A stretch of 64,000 nt of DNA from Saccopteryx bilineata (GCF_036850765.1 NC_089493.1:167574140-167638139), one strand, 5' to 3'; positions 21,579-33,543 are shown, counted from the stretch's first letter. Notes: a model not told the origin generated them from the letters alone. Numbers and translations: made by a program.

Positions 21579-21914
21579 ATGCAGCAGAAAGTAACGCTTC
21601 AAACCCAAACTCTTGTGGCAACCCTGAGACCAGCAGAGCCACCAGCAGCTTACTTTAAGTGTGGCAAGCAGGACCACCGGTCCTGGCAGGATCCCTGCCG
21701 GCAGCTGGCCACTGAGCCCTGCCCTGACTGCAAGCAGCCCGGTCACTGGTGGAATGATTGCCCCTTTGGGCAACAGGTTTTTCCTCAGCGCCTCTACGTG
21801 GAGGACAAGCCGCCCAAATGGGAAGGCCAATCCAGCCAGGTAGGTGCATCGCTCGAACTCCTAGGACACGGCCTGGACTCAGAGAACCCAGGGTATGCTG
21901 CAACTAGTGGGTAA
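21579..21914 (+). pseudogene. gag nucleocapsid remnant with zinc knuckles
   Basis: An open frame holds two CCHC-type knuckles. The second is intact: Cys48-x2-Cys51-x4-His56-x4-Cys61 (21720-21761), in CPDCKQPGHWWNDC. In the first, the leading Cys is replaced by Tyr25 (21651) and the His-to-Cys spacing is too long, so it should not bind zinc normally. Retroviral nucleocapsid packages genomic RNA. The frame ends at TAA (21912-21914), and the protease remnant continues in the same frame, as in gammaretroviruses that read through a gag stop. This is a broken relic, not a functional gene. Confidence 0.85.
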
Positions 21915-22140
21915 GTCCATCTCATTTCTGTGGACACGGGGGCTGCCTTCTCTGTTTTGCCTTCATACTCTGGACCTCTAGTTCCCTCACAGGTTTCAGT
22001 TATGGGAATGGATGGGACCCTCTTCCTTTCCCCTTTTCCCCTGCATGCCACTCTTGACATGCAGTTTTGCCTCAAGCTTGCCTCCTTACAGGACCACTGG
22101 CAGTCGGAACCACTGCACTCCATCCATCTCCAGCTCACCA
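21915..22140 (+). pseudogene. Retroviral protease remnant
   Basis: In frame with gag after its stop. It carries the aspartyl-protease motif VDTGA (Val codon at 21930) followed by FSVLP. The similarity fades by about 22100, where the provirus has lost the rest of pro, reverse transcriptase, integrase and most of env. The retroviral protease works as a dimer with one D-T-G from each chain, and only this first part is left. Confidence 0.8.
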
Positions 22141-22149
22141 AAAGGCTGG

Positions 22150-22280
22150 ACCCTGCAAATTCCCCTATTACTCCTCTCTTTTTTAAAATCCTTACAGGAC
22201 CACATCCGCGAAGTTTCTCCTATCAAGGCTACACAGATGTTCCCCCTGACACCCCTCAAAGCCACCATCTTCTGATCCCC
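22150..22280 (+). pseudogene. Env transmembrane-subunit tail remnant
   Basis: In the frame that begins at 22012, a hydrophobic run followed by LQDHIREVSPIK and ATQMF resembles the membrane exit and cytoplasmic tail of gammaretroviral TM proteins. It is joined directly to protease-like sequence by the internal deletion. The evidence is short, so this is tentative. Confidence 0.5.
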
Positions 22281-22365
22281 CCCTCCCCACAACGCCCCTA
22301 TTCAGCAGGAAGTAGCCAGACGAATAAACGGCGCCCCTTTTTCTATTTAACACAAAAGGTCAGAA

Positions 22366-22742
22366 TGTAAGGTCGGTGGATAATGGGGGATGGTCACGTG
22401 GGGAACTCAGACCCACGAACTTTGGCTAGGACCGCCCACAACCAAGTGCGCCAAAAGGAGGCTTCACAGGAACCGTTTGGAAAAAAGCCATCGTCTGCCA
22501 GCCAGTGGGATTTCACCACGTCATGTTAGCTCCACTTCCCTAGAGGGACCCTTTAAATATCTCCCACGTGGCTTAATCTTTGCAACTTCCCTGGCCTCCA
22601 TCTCCTCCATCTTTCTTTCTTCAGGGCCAGGGAACCTTGCCAGGCGGGATGCGCGCTCTGTACTCAATAAAGCCGTTTGCTATTCCACACTTTGTGGCTC
22701 TGGCCTCTTCCTTCCTCCTCAGCAGGGGAAAAATACCTTACA
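22366..22742 (+). repeat. 3' LTR (377 bp)
   Basis: TGTAAGGTCGG to CCTTACA, with the TATA-like TTTAAATATC, the E-box CACGTG, AATAAA at 22666-22671, and GTTAA after it. It lacks the extra block of the 5' LTR and is probably the ancestral structure. Confidence 0.92.
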
Positions 22743-25365
22743 GTTAATTCTTTAGTTGTCTGGAAGGTTCACGAGGGGTATACACAGTCTGGGAAACAAG
22801 AAATCGGGTTACAAACCTAGAAGAAAGGTCTCAAATAGAGAAGGAGGTTCCTTGACACAAAGCATTATCGGCTAAACTGGAGAACTAAGGAAGTATGCTG
22901 CCTCCTGACAGTGAAAGCAGCCTGACTTTGGGGAGTCATCCTGAGCTGCCCTGATTTTTCACCTTTGCACATCAAGGTTTGCATTCGTGTCCCCTGCTGA
23001 GAGCTGCTTCCCCTACCGAAGCCAGTGACTTCCTGAGCCAAGCAGAGCGCCTGGGAGCAACCTATTATCATAACTTGGCTAGAGTTACTCTTGATGAAAC
23101 ATCCTTCTTTTCATTTGCACAACAGTCAGAAATGCCTGAAATGTTCCCCTTAAATGAGGTTTTAGAAAGAATTTTCCCATCTGCTTCCTGATTCCATGTC
23201 TTTATTTTGACAGAACATTTCACGGACTCTATTTGTCAGTCACTGGGCTTAGATGTCATTTTCGTATGTTTTTTTTCCCCCCTCTGGTAATCGACCCTGA
23301 AGATGTTTACATCCGTGATTTATTTCCAGTTTACATTTTAACTGGGATTAGAGGTAAATTAGTAAGCGAGCCCTTGGGTAGATCAATATTTTCACCAGCC
23401 TTCATTAGTAGCAGCATTTGGTGCTATATAGATATACACAACTTTTAAAAAACAAACTGGGCACTGGTGGCTTGAAGTTGTTTTGTCTATGTCTACTCTG
23501 CCTCAGGCCTTGGATCTGCGGAGCCATGGTCACAGGTATGAGAAAAGCTTTGGGGTTGTTACATAGGTTGTTCCTGAGGCTCTCAGCTATGCTAGGTGTC
23601 CTTCTTGTTTGGAGCCTCAAGCCCTTCTGTGATTTAGTAGCTCCCTGGATTTAGGTATTAAAATCAAACTTTTTTTTTTAAACCAAGCTTTTTTTAACAC
23701 CTATCCTGTAGAGAATTATAAATAGATTTGATTCCTGCAGTGGTTCCACGGTGCTTCCAAGTAAGGGTAGTGAGTGAGGACTCATTTCAAATCATCACAC
23801 TCCATAGATGGGGGTTGAATAGAAGACACTTACCAATGCTAAAACTGTGAGATTTCACTGGAATATTTGCAGGGCATTGATTGTTGGGTAAAATTAAGAA
23901 TGATTCTGCCTTCATGGAAGTCTTCACAATGCTCATGACTACAGTATCATCCTCTCCTTTACCCTAGGACCATGAGAAGGAATGTGTCTGCTGAGCAGTG
24001 AGGAAAGGCCATGGGGACATTAATTTCTAAATATTTGCCTAAGAGTGATTGTGGACTCTTCCTTGGAGGCCTTTAAAAACAGGGTTGATCCTCCTTGTTT
24101 GGAATGGTTTAAGGGTAAAGGAAAGGGTTGGATTAGCAGGCCCCTTGAAATTCCCAACAGCTCTAGAGGTTTATATGTGGCCCATGTCAGTGACAGATGG
24201 GACAGTAAGTTCGACAGATGTCACGTCTGTTGTTCCCAGGCTGCACTCCCTTTAATGTGGTGACTTTCTGGGAGCACTGTCCTAAATAGTCTGCAAGAGA
24301 GGAAGGAATATGTCTAAACTTTGTAAACTAAACTTGGGTGGCTTATTACCTACTGCGGCATTTTTTTATTTTTTATTTTAAGATCCAATGATCAAAAAAC
24401 ATTGCACTTTGCTCAGAATTCCAAAACGAGAAAACAAAAAACCCACTCTCTAGTTTCTGAAGCCATTTCCAAGCCTTTGTATATTTTAAGGGATTTTGTT
24501 TGGGTGGCACTTCTAATACTATCTTTAAGAATCCCCCTTCTGGGGGACCATGGGTGGAAGGGAGGCAAGAAGATGGGGTGGAAATGAAGTCTGATTTGTT
24601 CACAAAGGCAGCCCGAGGCGGCCTGGAGCAATGGGGCCTTTTGTTCTCGGCTCCTGCTCTAATCCTTCAGACTCAGGACAACATCCCCAGCTAATTGCTA
24701 GGAGCCCCATAAAAAGATTGACCTAAATTAAAGAATACATTTAAACAGTGACTAAGGATTTTTTTTTTCAAATTCCTCCTTTATGCTGGTCACTTTTCTT
24801 TTCCTATGATGATGTCTCCAAGAAGTGCTTGGATACCCTTTCAGAGGCTTTCTTTACAGAGAGAGAAAAATCCCTGAAATTCCAAAGACTTTCACCCTCC
24901 ACTGTAGCATTTATGTAAGAGTGTGGTCAACCAAATTCACTAGACTAGTTTATACTTTTTTAAAAAAAGGACTTAATATGTTTTATGGTGGCATTTCTAT
25001 ACAAGCGGCTCATTGGTGGAAGTACAGGGACCATTTTAAGGTGCAGCCTGATGTCGTGGGGTGGGGGGAGACAGCATGTTTAAATTCTCTGAGTACAGAC
25101 GGTGTGCTCAGGGCGAATTATTTCGCTTGTACCTTAGCACCAGTCTCAGCCGTGTCCACGTTGGGTGCTTATTTTCAAGTCATACTTGATCCATCCAAAA
25201 ACAGTAGACTAAAAATTGTCGTTAAAAACATGTCAAGTTTTAATAGCCAGCCGTGGATAGTTTTACTGCCTTTTATTTACGGCCGGGTGTATTTTATTAG
25301 AAGAAAAGGTAAAAATGTGTTTTGCAGAAAATATGTCATGTAAGCCAGCTCCGGTAGCACTTAGG
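22743..25365. other. Intergenic, unique
   Basis: About 2.6 kb without a SINE. It includes a 172-codon open frame (24825-25343) without recognisable domains. The segment 25080-25330 keeps an unusual number of CpGs for AT-rich intergenic DNA. It could be conserved non-coding DNA; it is not called a gene. Confidence 0.5.
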
Positions 25366-25589
25366 TTATTATTTATTTATTTATTTATTCATTTTAGAGA
25401 GGAGAGAGAAAGGGAGAGAGAGAGACAGAGAGGGAGAGAGAGAGGAGAGAGAGACAGAGAGAGAAGGTAGGGAGGAGCTGAAAGCATCAACTCCCATATG
25501 TGCCTTGACCAGGCAAGCCCAGCGTTTCGAACCAGCGACCTCAGCATTTCCAGGTCAACGCTTTATCCACTGCGCCACCACAGGTCAGG
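25366..25589 (-). mobile_element. C-type SINE
   Basis: Reverse copy: ATTTATTCATTTTAGAGAGG tail side, GAGAGA-rich stretch, CTCCCATATGTGCCTTGACC, GTTTCGAACC box B, and head CTGCGCCACCACAGGTCAGG. AGGTTATTATTT flanks both ends as target duplication. Confidence 0.92.
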
Positions 25590-25964
25590 CAGGTTATTAT
25601 TTTTTAACTAGATGGTGGAGCATTTACACACTTAGTTTATTAGTGACCTTCCCATAAAATTTTTAGGAACACAGGGCCAAGCAGAGGTCATAAGTTTATC
25701 CAAGCTGGCCCCTGCACACACAGCCTTGGTGACATCAGAACGCTGAAGAGGAGCCCAGAGACCTTCCCTACAGCTTCAGACTCCAAGCTGCCTCAGCTTT
25801 GCCTCCACTGATGGTGTTTTATTCCCCTCGAAAAGACTTACAGATGAAACTTGGAAAGTCACTGGTGTTAGGGGTGATGAATGTTTGTGTTTGTACAATC
25901 TAGTTTCTATATGTTAGAAATGCTCTGGCTTCTTTTTCCTTTTATTTTATTTATTTTATTTTTA
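25590..25964. other. Intergenic, no recognised element
   Basis: Unique sequence ending in a (TTTTA)-rich stretch that leads into the next SINE tail. Confidence 0.5.
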
Positions 25965-26339
25965 TTTATTTTTTTGTATTTTTTTCTGAAATTGGAAACG
26001 GGGAGGCAGTCAGACAGACTCCCGCATGTGCCCGACCAGGATCCACCTGGCACGCCCACCAGGGGGCGATGCTCTGCCCATCTGGGGCATTGCTCTGCTG
26101 CAACCAGAGCCATTCTAAGCACCTGAGGCAGAGGCCACAGAGCCATCCCCGGTGCCTAGGCCAACTTTATTCCAATGAAGCCTTGGCTGCAGGAAGGGAA
26201 GAGAGAGACAGAGAGGAAGGAAAAGGGGAGGGGTGGAGAAGCAGATGGGCGCTCCTCCTGTGTGCCCTGGCCGGGAATTGAACCCGGGACTCCTGCACGC
26301 CAGGCCGATGCTCTACCTCTGAGCCAACTGGCCAGGGCC
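25965..26339 (-). mobile_element. B-type SINE
   Basis: Reverse full-length copy: TTTTTCTGAAATTGGAAACG, CCAGGGGGCGATGCTCTGCC, GGGAATTGAACCCGGG (box B) and head CTGAGCCAACTGGCCAGGGC. Confidence 0.92.
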
Positions 26340-26344
26340 TGTTT

Positions 26345-26521
26345 TTCTTTTTTTAAACATTTATTTTAAAATCTCTTTTTTTGAGATATGAATATGCCAA
26401 AAGGTGTACATATTTAGCGTATACAACCTTATGAATTTGGAGGTAAATAGGCATCTGTGAAAAATCATCACCACAAGCTATATCATAAACATATCCATAA
26501 CCTCTAAAAGTTTCTTCTATC

Positions 26522-26560
<39 letters not shown>

Positions 26561-26690
26561 GTCTTTTTCGGTGATAAGAACACTCAACATAGGCTCCACC
26601 CTCTTCACAAATCCTTAAGCATCCAGTCCAGCACTGTCAACTGTGGGTGCTATGCTAACAGCAAGATCCATGACTGCAGTGCTCTGGCCT
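26345..26690. mobile_element. Old L1 fragment with ATT microsatellite
   Basis: Contains the TTTGAGATATGAATATGCC / GTACATATTTAGCGTATAC / AAATCATCACCACAAGC series and GGTGATAAGAACACTCAAC, which resemble mammalian L1 3'-region sequence. An (ATT)n run at 26525-26560 interrupts it. Orientation is not certain. Confidence 0.6.
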
Positions 26691-29149
26691 CTGGCCTAGA
26701 GTTCTTTTAGGCCTTCATTTAATAAACTCTCATTTTTATCAGCTGATTATGATGTACATGACCTTGTGCTGGCTGGAGTGTCTGCAGGATTTGTACAAGA
26801 CAGCCCCTAGCCACAAGGAGGTTCTGGTCTAGGGAGAGGGTTAGGCAGACAGAAGACAACGTGCTTTCCTGTCCACGAAGTCTTAATATGTCATAATTTC
26901 ATTGCCTTCTTTGTGTTGTGGCAGAAGAAGCCTTTTATACTTTTCAAGTTATGATTATCTGCCTGTAGTTTTTACCAGCAGGGCACTGAGGATCATAAAA
27001 CCTAATTACCCCCACCAAGGAAGGAAAGATGACTGCCATTGGGGGGGCAGCCACTCCTGAGGGGCCCAGGAGGGTGAAGAGCAGAGCATCTCGGTGCTGC
27101 GAGTCTGGGACCTGGAAAACCAGCTGCGAGGGAGAAGTGAGTGTGAGTCAACTAGGCTGGGCTTGCACACTCGCCCCGGCCCTTACTAGCTGTATAATCT
27201 TGGGTCATTGGCTTGCCCAATCCAAGCCCTGCTTTCCTAACCTGTGTACCAAAATATCTTTTCCCAGGGCTGTCTTTTAGTTCTAAACAGGATAATGTAG
27301 GTAAAGTCCCCGGCACACAGAACAGTTCTCCAACCAGCTCCTGGGTTGGAGCCAAGGGCAGGACATGAAAAGCCACAACATGTAATTCAAGCCAAGGACA
27401 TTCATTTTATTCTCAGGACCATGTAACTTTCCTAAAGTCTGCCTTTCCCCATTCCTTCTTCCCTAAAGGCTGTCATTAGACCATCCCCGATAAATCAGAC
27501 CACTTGTCCTCCTAAATTTCTGCAGCCCAGATGAGAATACGGCTTCCTCTTGCTCTCGTAATACCACCATGTGTTTATAAAGGGCCTTATATTTATATCC
27601 TTGTTTGTTTGATCCTCACCGATTACTGTAAAAGGGATTATTACACACTCTTTACCAGCAAGCAACCAAAACCTCCCTCCCCTGGCAAGTAATTTTTCAA
27701 CACTCATCAGATCAAAACTCTATAAATCCAATCAACTGAACTCATTTCCTTTCCTGAGTTCTACAGGCTAAAATTTTGGCCTCTTTTTTTCTTGGGCCAT
27801 TTGTGTTCTATTACAGAATCTGCCATGCACTAGCTTTGTGTGGAGTTAGGTCTTCAAAGCATCCTTTGAACTTCTCATCCTTTGCCTTGTTTCTTTCTGC
27901 ACTTGCCTTGTGTTCTTTGCTACTTCTTCATCCAACCCCTTTGCCAGCCTCTGCACCTCCCGACAAGGTTTCCTGTAATTCTTAGACACTGTGTGCTTTC
28001 CCTTTTCCTGTCCTAAATTCTGACATATCTTTTCTACTCTTTTCTACAACTGCAGAGAGGGGCATGTTCTCAGCGGCCACCTCTCCCTTTTCTCTCTCTG
28101 CGTTTTGCCTGGGCCATGTCAACCCTCAATACTTCTGCCTGACCTCACCCTCCCACTAAGCCCCACCCACCAAGAAAATCACACTTTCTTCTCCTGCCTG
28201 TAGTCCTGGGGTTCTCATTCCTGAATGCTCCTGGCTAGATATGCCTCCACTCCCACAGAGCCAAGCCTGCCCAAGTCTGACGTGCCTGTTTTCTCTGTTC
28301 ATTTGGGATCTGGGAGCTTTTCACAGATGTGGCCTTTGTCACAGTGTCCTGGGGCTCGCCACTTCTCCATGCCCCTCTCTGTCAGTCTAGGGTGCTCATT
28401 AAACAGAAGACATTGGGGTGTCCCCCCTGTTCTTCCCCACTTGACACGAACACAAAGGACTTGTGCGTGAATCCATGTCAAGCCTGGGGTCTATGTGGAA
28501 AAGCACCCAGCAGTTGGCTAGCCCCGATTTTCATAGTTCTCCCAAAACTGTATTTCTGAACTACTATACCTTCCGAGAAACAGGATTCTGTAAGCTTCTA
28601 ATTGGGATTTTCTCTTCTAAAAATATCTTCAACCAAAACCATAACAAAATGTCTTTATTCAAATGTATAGTCAACCTATGAAGTTATCTGTGCTCTCATT
28701 TACAGATCTAAGTGGAGCAAGGATTAACACTGAATGTATAAAGGAATTTACTCATTTCAAGCAGCATTTTATCTGCTTTGTATTATTTACAACAACAACA
28801 GAACGTTCTGCTGTTAAAGGGCTGGAAACCACTGCCCTGTGTGTGAACACCCAGCTCCTTTCTCACTGTGCCTGAAATCACTGGGCCATCGTACATTATT
28901 TTCCCCTTGATATTCTAGGAGTTTATAAAAATACTCCAATTTTGCAAAGATAACCAACTAATCTAAAAGTCACTTTTAATCCCACTACCCACCAAAATCA
29001 ACTGTTCATTCTTTTTCAGCCTTGTTTTTGTGAATTTATCCTACAGTAAATATGTGTGTGATTATTGTGGCGCAGAGGCTCATTATAGTAGAGAGCAGTG
29101 GGCACCACTGATGGGGAGCCTTTGTTATGTACTAAGCACCCTGCTTCAT
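26691..29149. other. Intergenic, mostly unique, with a possible MIR
   Basis: Around 27180-27330, CTTACTAGCTGTATAATCTTGG and the CCCGGCACACAGAAC end suggest a plus-oriented MIR. The rest shows no element or gene I can name. Open frames of 60-90 codons are incidental. Confidence 0.5.
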
Positions 29150-29463
29150 ATTTTTTAAGCGAGAAAGAGAGAGAGATGAGAAGCATCAACTCATAGTTAC
29201 ATCATTTTAGTTGTTCAGTGATTGCTTCTCATATGTGCCTTAATGGGGAGGGGATGCTCCAGCCAAGCCAGTGACCCCTTGCTCAAGCCAGTGACCTTTG
29301 GGCTCAAGCCAGCGACCGTGGGATCATATCAACAATCCCATGCTCAAGCTGGCAAGCCCACACTCAAGCCAGTGAGCCCATGCTCAAGCCAGCAATCTCA
29401 GGGTTTTGAACCTGGGTCCTCAACATCCCAGGTCTACTATCCACTGTGCCACCACCTGTCAGG
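29150..29463 (-). mobile_element. RHIN-1-like SINE, long variant
   Basis: Reverse copy with GAGATGAGAAGCATCAACTC, then six or more tandem CTCAAGCCAGTGACC-like units (29257-29400), TTTTGAACCTGGG and head CCACTGTGCCACCACCTG. Flanks ACCCTGCTTCAT and ACCCTGCTTTAT form the target duplication. Confidence 0.85.
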
Positions 29464-29697
29464 ACCCTGCTTTATTCTTTACAAATATGGCCTCATTTAA
29501 TTACCCCAAATCTTTGAGGTGTGAGTACTAATATCCTGATTTTATATTTAAAAAGAAAGGAGGTGCCCTTTACAGCTCTTGAGTTGTGAGGCCAAGACTT
29601 ATTTGGGTTGTGTTGTCAGAGCATGAACTCGTAGCCGTGATGACACGGCTTCTGTGTGTGCACCTGCTTATGTTCCCTCTTTTAATTCTGCCCTTTC

Positions 29698-29903
29698 TTT
29701 TTTTTTTATTTTATTTTATTTTATTCATTCATTTTAGAGAGGAGAGAGGGAGAGAGAGAGAGAGAGAGGAGAGAGAGAAGGGGGGAGGAGCTGGAAGCAT
29801 CAACTCCCATATGTGCCTTGACCAGGCAAGCCCAGGGTTTCGAACCGGCGACCTCAGCATTTCCAGGTCGACGCTTTATCCACTGCGCCACCACAGGTCA
29901 GGC
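29698..29903 (-). mobile_element. C-type SINE
   Basis: Reverse copy ending in CACTGCGCCACCACAGGTCA. A 17-bp duplication TAATTCTGCCCTTTCTT lies on both sides. Confidence 0.93.
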
Positions 29904-30925
29904 TAATTCTGCCCTTTCTTGATTCATATTTAACATATTCCTTTCTCTCCCCTTCCCCCAGCCTGCTAAAACCTCTTCCCTGGAGATAAGAATGGGGAAT
30001 TTGGCCAAGAAGCCCGGAATATTCACCCTAACACATCCGCCTGGAATGTCCTCTGGTCCCCGCATGCTCTGCATGAAGTGGGCTCATGCACCCCTCTCAT
30101 CACTGTTCTGCCCTCACTTGGCCTTGACCTTGGCCTTAGCCTCCTCAACTTGTACTTTGGGGGTTTTATTTCCCCTCTAAGCCAATGAGGCTGGCCTAAC
30201 TGAAGACAGGAATCTTTCTAGCTAGCACTTGAAGTGATTTCTGCAGGCTCTCAGAGCCAGCACTAGAAAGAGAGGGCAAGATCTCGGTGTCTTCACTCTC
30301 AAATTGCACGGAATGACACTTGGAGACAGTATTCAATACCATTTTTTAAAATTAATAGCGTATATTTATTCAGCACTTATTGTGTCCAAATGCTATTATA
30401 GTGCTTTTCATGTATAATATCATTTAATCTCATAATAATTCAACAGCAAAAGTGCCATTATCCCCATCTTATACTGAGGGAACTGACCAGGAGAAGTCCA
30501 ATAACTTGGATAAGGTCACATAGTAGATAGAGCAAGGGTCAAAATCCTAACCACTGATTGATACTTCCTCTTCATCCTCCCCTTTATTCCAGAGGTAATC
30601 CCTGTTGATTATGGAAACATTTCAACTCTGATTTTTGAAAAATCTGCCTTTGTCAATAATGCTAAATTTGGAGTACTTCTTTAACCTCTTAAAATGCCAC
30701 TAATTCTAATGTGTATAGCTGTGAACCTTAATGGGTAGAGCATGTAGAAGTCTCTGGACTTCTAAGGATAAAACCATTTTCATTGTCAGAAAAGGGTGTT
30801 TGAAGCTGCTCAACTTATGTCATATATATTGAACTATTCACGAGAAATATTTCTCATGATTACTGAAAAGAGAATTTGTTATATCAAGAGGTCTATTATT
30901 AGTTTCATTCTTTTAAATTGACTTT
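29904..30925 (-). repeat. Intergenic stretch with a minus-oriented MIR relic
   Basis: At about 30355-30560, TATTTATTCAGCACTTATTG, CATTATCCCCATCTTATACT and AAGGTCACATAGTAGATAG follow the reverse MIR pattern. The rest is unique. Confidence 0.65.
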
Positions 30926-30939
30926 ATTCTTTTTTTTTC

Positions 30940-31301
30940 TTTTTTTTTCTGAAGTGAGAAACGGGGAGGCAGACAGACAGACTCCCATATGACCCAACCG
31001 GGATCCACCCGGCATGCCCACCAGGGGGTGATACTCTGCCCATCTGGGTCATTGCTCCACTGTGACGGGAGCCATCCTCAGCACCTGAGGCGGAGCCCAT
31101 GGAACCATCCTCAGCACCCGGGCCAACTTTGCTCTAATGGAGCCTTGGCTGCAGGAGGGGAAGAGAGAGATAGAGAGGAAGGAGGGGGTGGGGGTGGAGA
31201 AGCAGATGGGCGCTTCTCCCGTGTGCCCTGGCCTGGAATCGAAACCAGGACTTCCACACACTGGGCCAATGCTCTACTGCTGAGCCAACCAGCCAGGGCC
31301 T
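30940..31301 (-). mobile_element. B-type SINE
   Basis: Reverse copy: TTTCTGAAGTGAGAAACGGG, CACCAGGGGGTGATACTCTG, and head GAGCCAACCAGCCAGGGCC. Target duplication TTGACTTTATTCTTTT on both flanks. Confidence 0.92.
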
Positions 31302-32759
31302 TGACTTTATTCTTTTATCATCAATATTTAGGTTAAGATCTGTTGCAAACCTGACAGGAAACCATCCATGATATTTTATTATTCTTTAATAGACCTTCTC
31401 AGGAGCTTTGTAAATACTCTAACCAGTGCTTCCCAAACCATAATGTATGTAAGGGAATTTTGTTCAAATGCAGATCCCAGTTTAGGAGGTCTAGTCAGGG
31501 GTTCAAGATTCTGCATTTGTAACAAAGCTCCCAGGCGATGCCCAAACTCTAAATCCACTTTGTATTCAAGAAAGAAATTCACATTCAAAACTCTTACTTG
31601 AGGAATGCTGTTTACTGCATAAGCCTAAATAAACTCAAATGGTTAAGATAAACAAAGCTGTCCTCCGGCTTCATAGCAGTCAGAGATTCTTGCAGTTCTT
31701 TGGGTTGACTCTTTTCGGTTTACACACGCAGGTAAACTCACCAGCTTCCTCTCTGCGCTCCTTTGTGAGCTGAGTCATTCATCTCTTACTTGCTAATGTG
31801 ATGTGGGTGGGTCATGGCCTGAACTAGCCCCTACGTCCTGCTTCCAGGACCTGCCATGAATTTTCCTGGCAAACATTGTCTCAATCTCCATTGTTACAAG
31901 ATCTGTGAGGTGGGGCAGAGACAAAGATTCAGAGTCCCAGGATTGAAGATCAGCTTGGTCCTGCCTGTGTGCGTTTATCTGATAAGGTACAAGAAAAGTT
32001 TGCCTCTCTCCCACCCTGACTTTGCCTACCCTGAGCCTTGGCCTTGTCTAGAATGGACTCCGGATGGCAGTTGTGGATGCTCAGAGCACAAAAGGTTTCT
32101 TGTTTGCCTGAGGGTCTATCAGTGTTTAAATAGAACCGGCGGAAGCACGGGCACACGGTATCAGCAGCTTATCGGGGTACATGCTTTTCCAGGTACATTG
32201 CTAGTCCCTTGAATTTACCCAGCTCCATCAGCACCGAGTTAAAGAATTGCAGAGCCAGGCTGTACGGCACCGAGATAGGGCAGTTACTGAGGGCAGGGGC
32301 GTGTGTGTCCTCGAGATCTTATTTGCATTCTGCCCATGTAGAAAATAAAACTGTGGTGACCTGTGTGTTAAGAGGCATCTGGAGAGAACCAAAGTCTGGT
32401 TTAGGAATGCATCCAGAAAGTGGGCTGAGTCCAGACCTTTCTGGGGAGGAAGTAAGTGGAGATACCTCTTGGTACCCTGGCTCTCCATCTTAGTTTACCA
32501 GGTCTGTAGTCAGCCCAGGAAGTGGTTAAAGGAGGTGTCAACTGTAAACACCTTAAAACTGTATGCAATTTTGGCTTTTGCAAGCGTGTCTGCACACATA
32601 TTTCTCTGGGAGTGGATCCAGGACCCACAGGGCTAACTGCTTCTGTACTCTTTGGGCTGCATCTTCTTGGAGGGGAATTTTCAGGACAAGTAAATGGGCA
32701 GCCTGCTTTAAAATGAGTCCTTTCTGTTCGTAATTGTTACTCCTACTGTCTAAAGCAGT
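31302..32759. other. Intergenic, no recognised gene
   Basis: Unique sequence with overlapping short open frames on both strands (up to 118 codons) that resemble nothing I know. Confidence 0.5.
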
Positions 32760-32960
32760 CGCTCTATGCCAGGGGCTGGGTGAAGTGCTTTAAGACTATT
32801 GCTTCATTTAATTCTTAGAACAATCTTATGAAATAGGAATTTTTATTTCTATTTTACAGATGAAGAAACTGAGGTTTAAAGTGCAGTGATATTTCCAAAG
32901 TCACAGAGCTAACATCCAAACCTGCGTTTTCTGATTCCATAGCTCATAACACTGTGGGAG
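32760..32960 (-). mobile_element. MIR relic
   Basis: CTCTATGCCAGGGGCTGGG, CTATTTTACAGATGAAGAAA, CTGAGGTTTAAAG and TCACAGAGCTAAC follow the reverse MIR layout. Confidence 0.8.
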
Positions 32961-33068
32961 GTTTGTCTCTAACATTTTAACATACTTGTTCAAGCTTCTC
33001 ATTTACATTGGTTAATCTGTTTAACTGGCACAGAATTGTCCCAAACGTTAGCCATTTAAAATTTGGCT

Positions 33069-33072
<4 letters not shown>

Positions 33073-33117
<45 letters not shown>

Positions 33118-33140
33118 AATAAAATAAAATAAAATAAAAT
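33073..33140. repeat. AAAT/AAAAT microsatellite between copies of a target site
   Basis: About 12 AAAT units, then AAAAT units. It sits between two copies of AAAATTTGGCTT (33058 and about 33137), as if a retroelement tail alone had inserted. Confidence 0.85.
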
Positions 33141-33151
33141 TTGGCTTCAGG

Positions 33152-33543
33152 GGCCCTGGCCGGTTGGCTCAGTGGTAGAGCGTCGGCCTGGCGTGCGGAA
33201 GTCCCGGGTTCGATTCCCGGCCAGGGCACACAGGAGAAGCGCCCACCTGCTTCTCCACCCCTCCCCCTCTCCTTCCTCTCTGTCTCTCTCTTCCCCTCCC
33301 GCAGCCGAGGCTCCATTGGAGCAAAAGATGGCCCAGGAGCTGGGGATGGCTCCTTGGCCTCTGCCCCAGGCGCTAGAGTGGCTCTGGTCGCAGCAAAGCG
33401 ACGCCCCAGAGGGGCAGAGCATCGCCCCCTGGTGGGCAGAGTGTCGCCCCCTGGTGGGCGTGCCGGGTGGATCCTGGTCGGGTGCATGCGGGAGTCTGTC
33501 TCTCCCCGTTTCCAGCTTCAGAAAAAAATACAAAAAAAAAAAA
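33152..33543 (+). mobile_element. Young B-type SINE, first of a tandem pair
   Basis: Full length: GGCCCTGGCCGGTTGGCTCA, GGTTCGATTCC, ATCGCCCCCTGGTGGGC, A-tail. AAATTTGGCTTCAGG precedes and follows it. Confidence 0.94.

Larger units (their letters stand above)
19970..22742 (+). mobile_element. Deleted class-I (gammaretrovirus-like) endogenous retrovirus
   Basis: An old germline provirus of about 2.8 kb. LTRs begin TGTAAGG and end CCTTACA, and both outer edges carry the 5-bp duplication GTTAA (19965-19969 and 22743-22747). The order is 5' LTR, Phe-type primer-binding site, leader and degraded gag, nucleocapsid, protease start, a large deletion of pol and most of env, Env tail remnant, weak polypurine stretch (AAAAGGTCAGAA) and 3' LTR. 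The class-I call rests on the Phe-type primer site and gag and pro sharing one frame across a stop. Shared LTR parts differ at about 11 of roughly 370 bases by my count, so the copy is moderately old. No intact viral gene remains. Confidence 0.92.
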
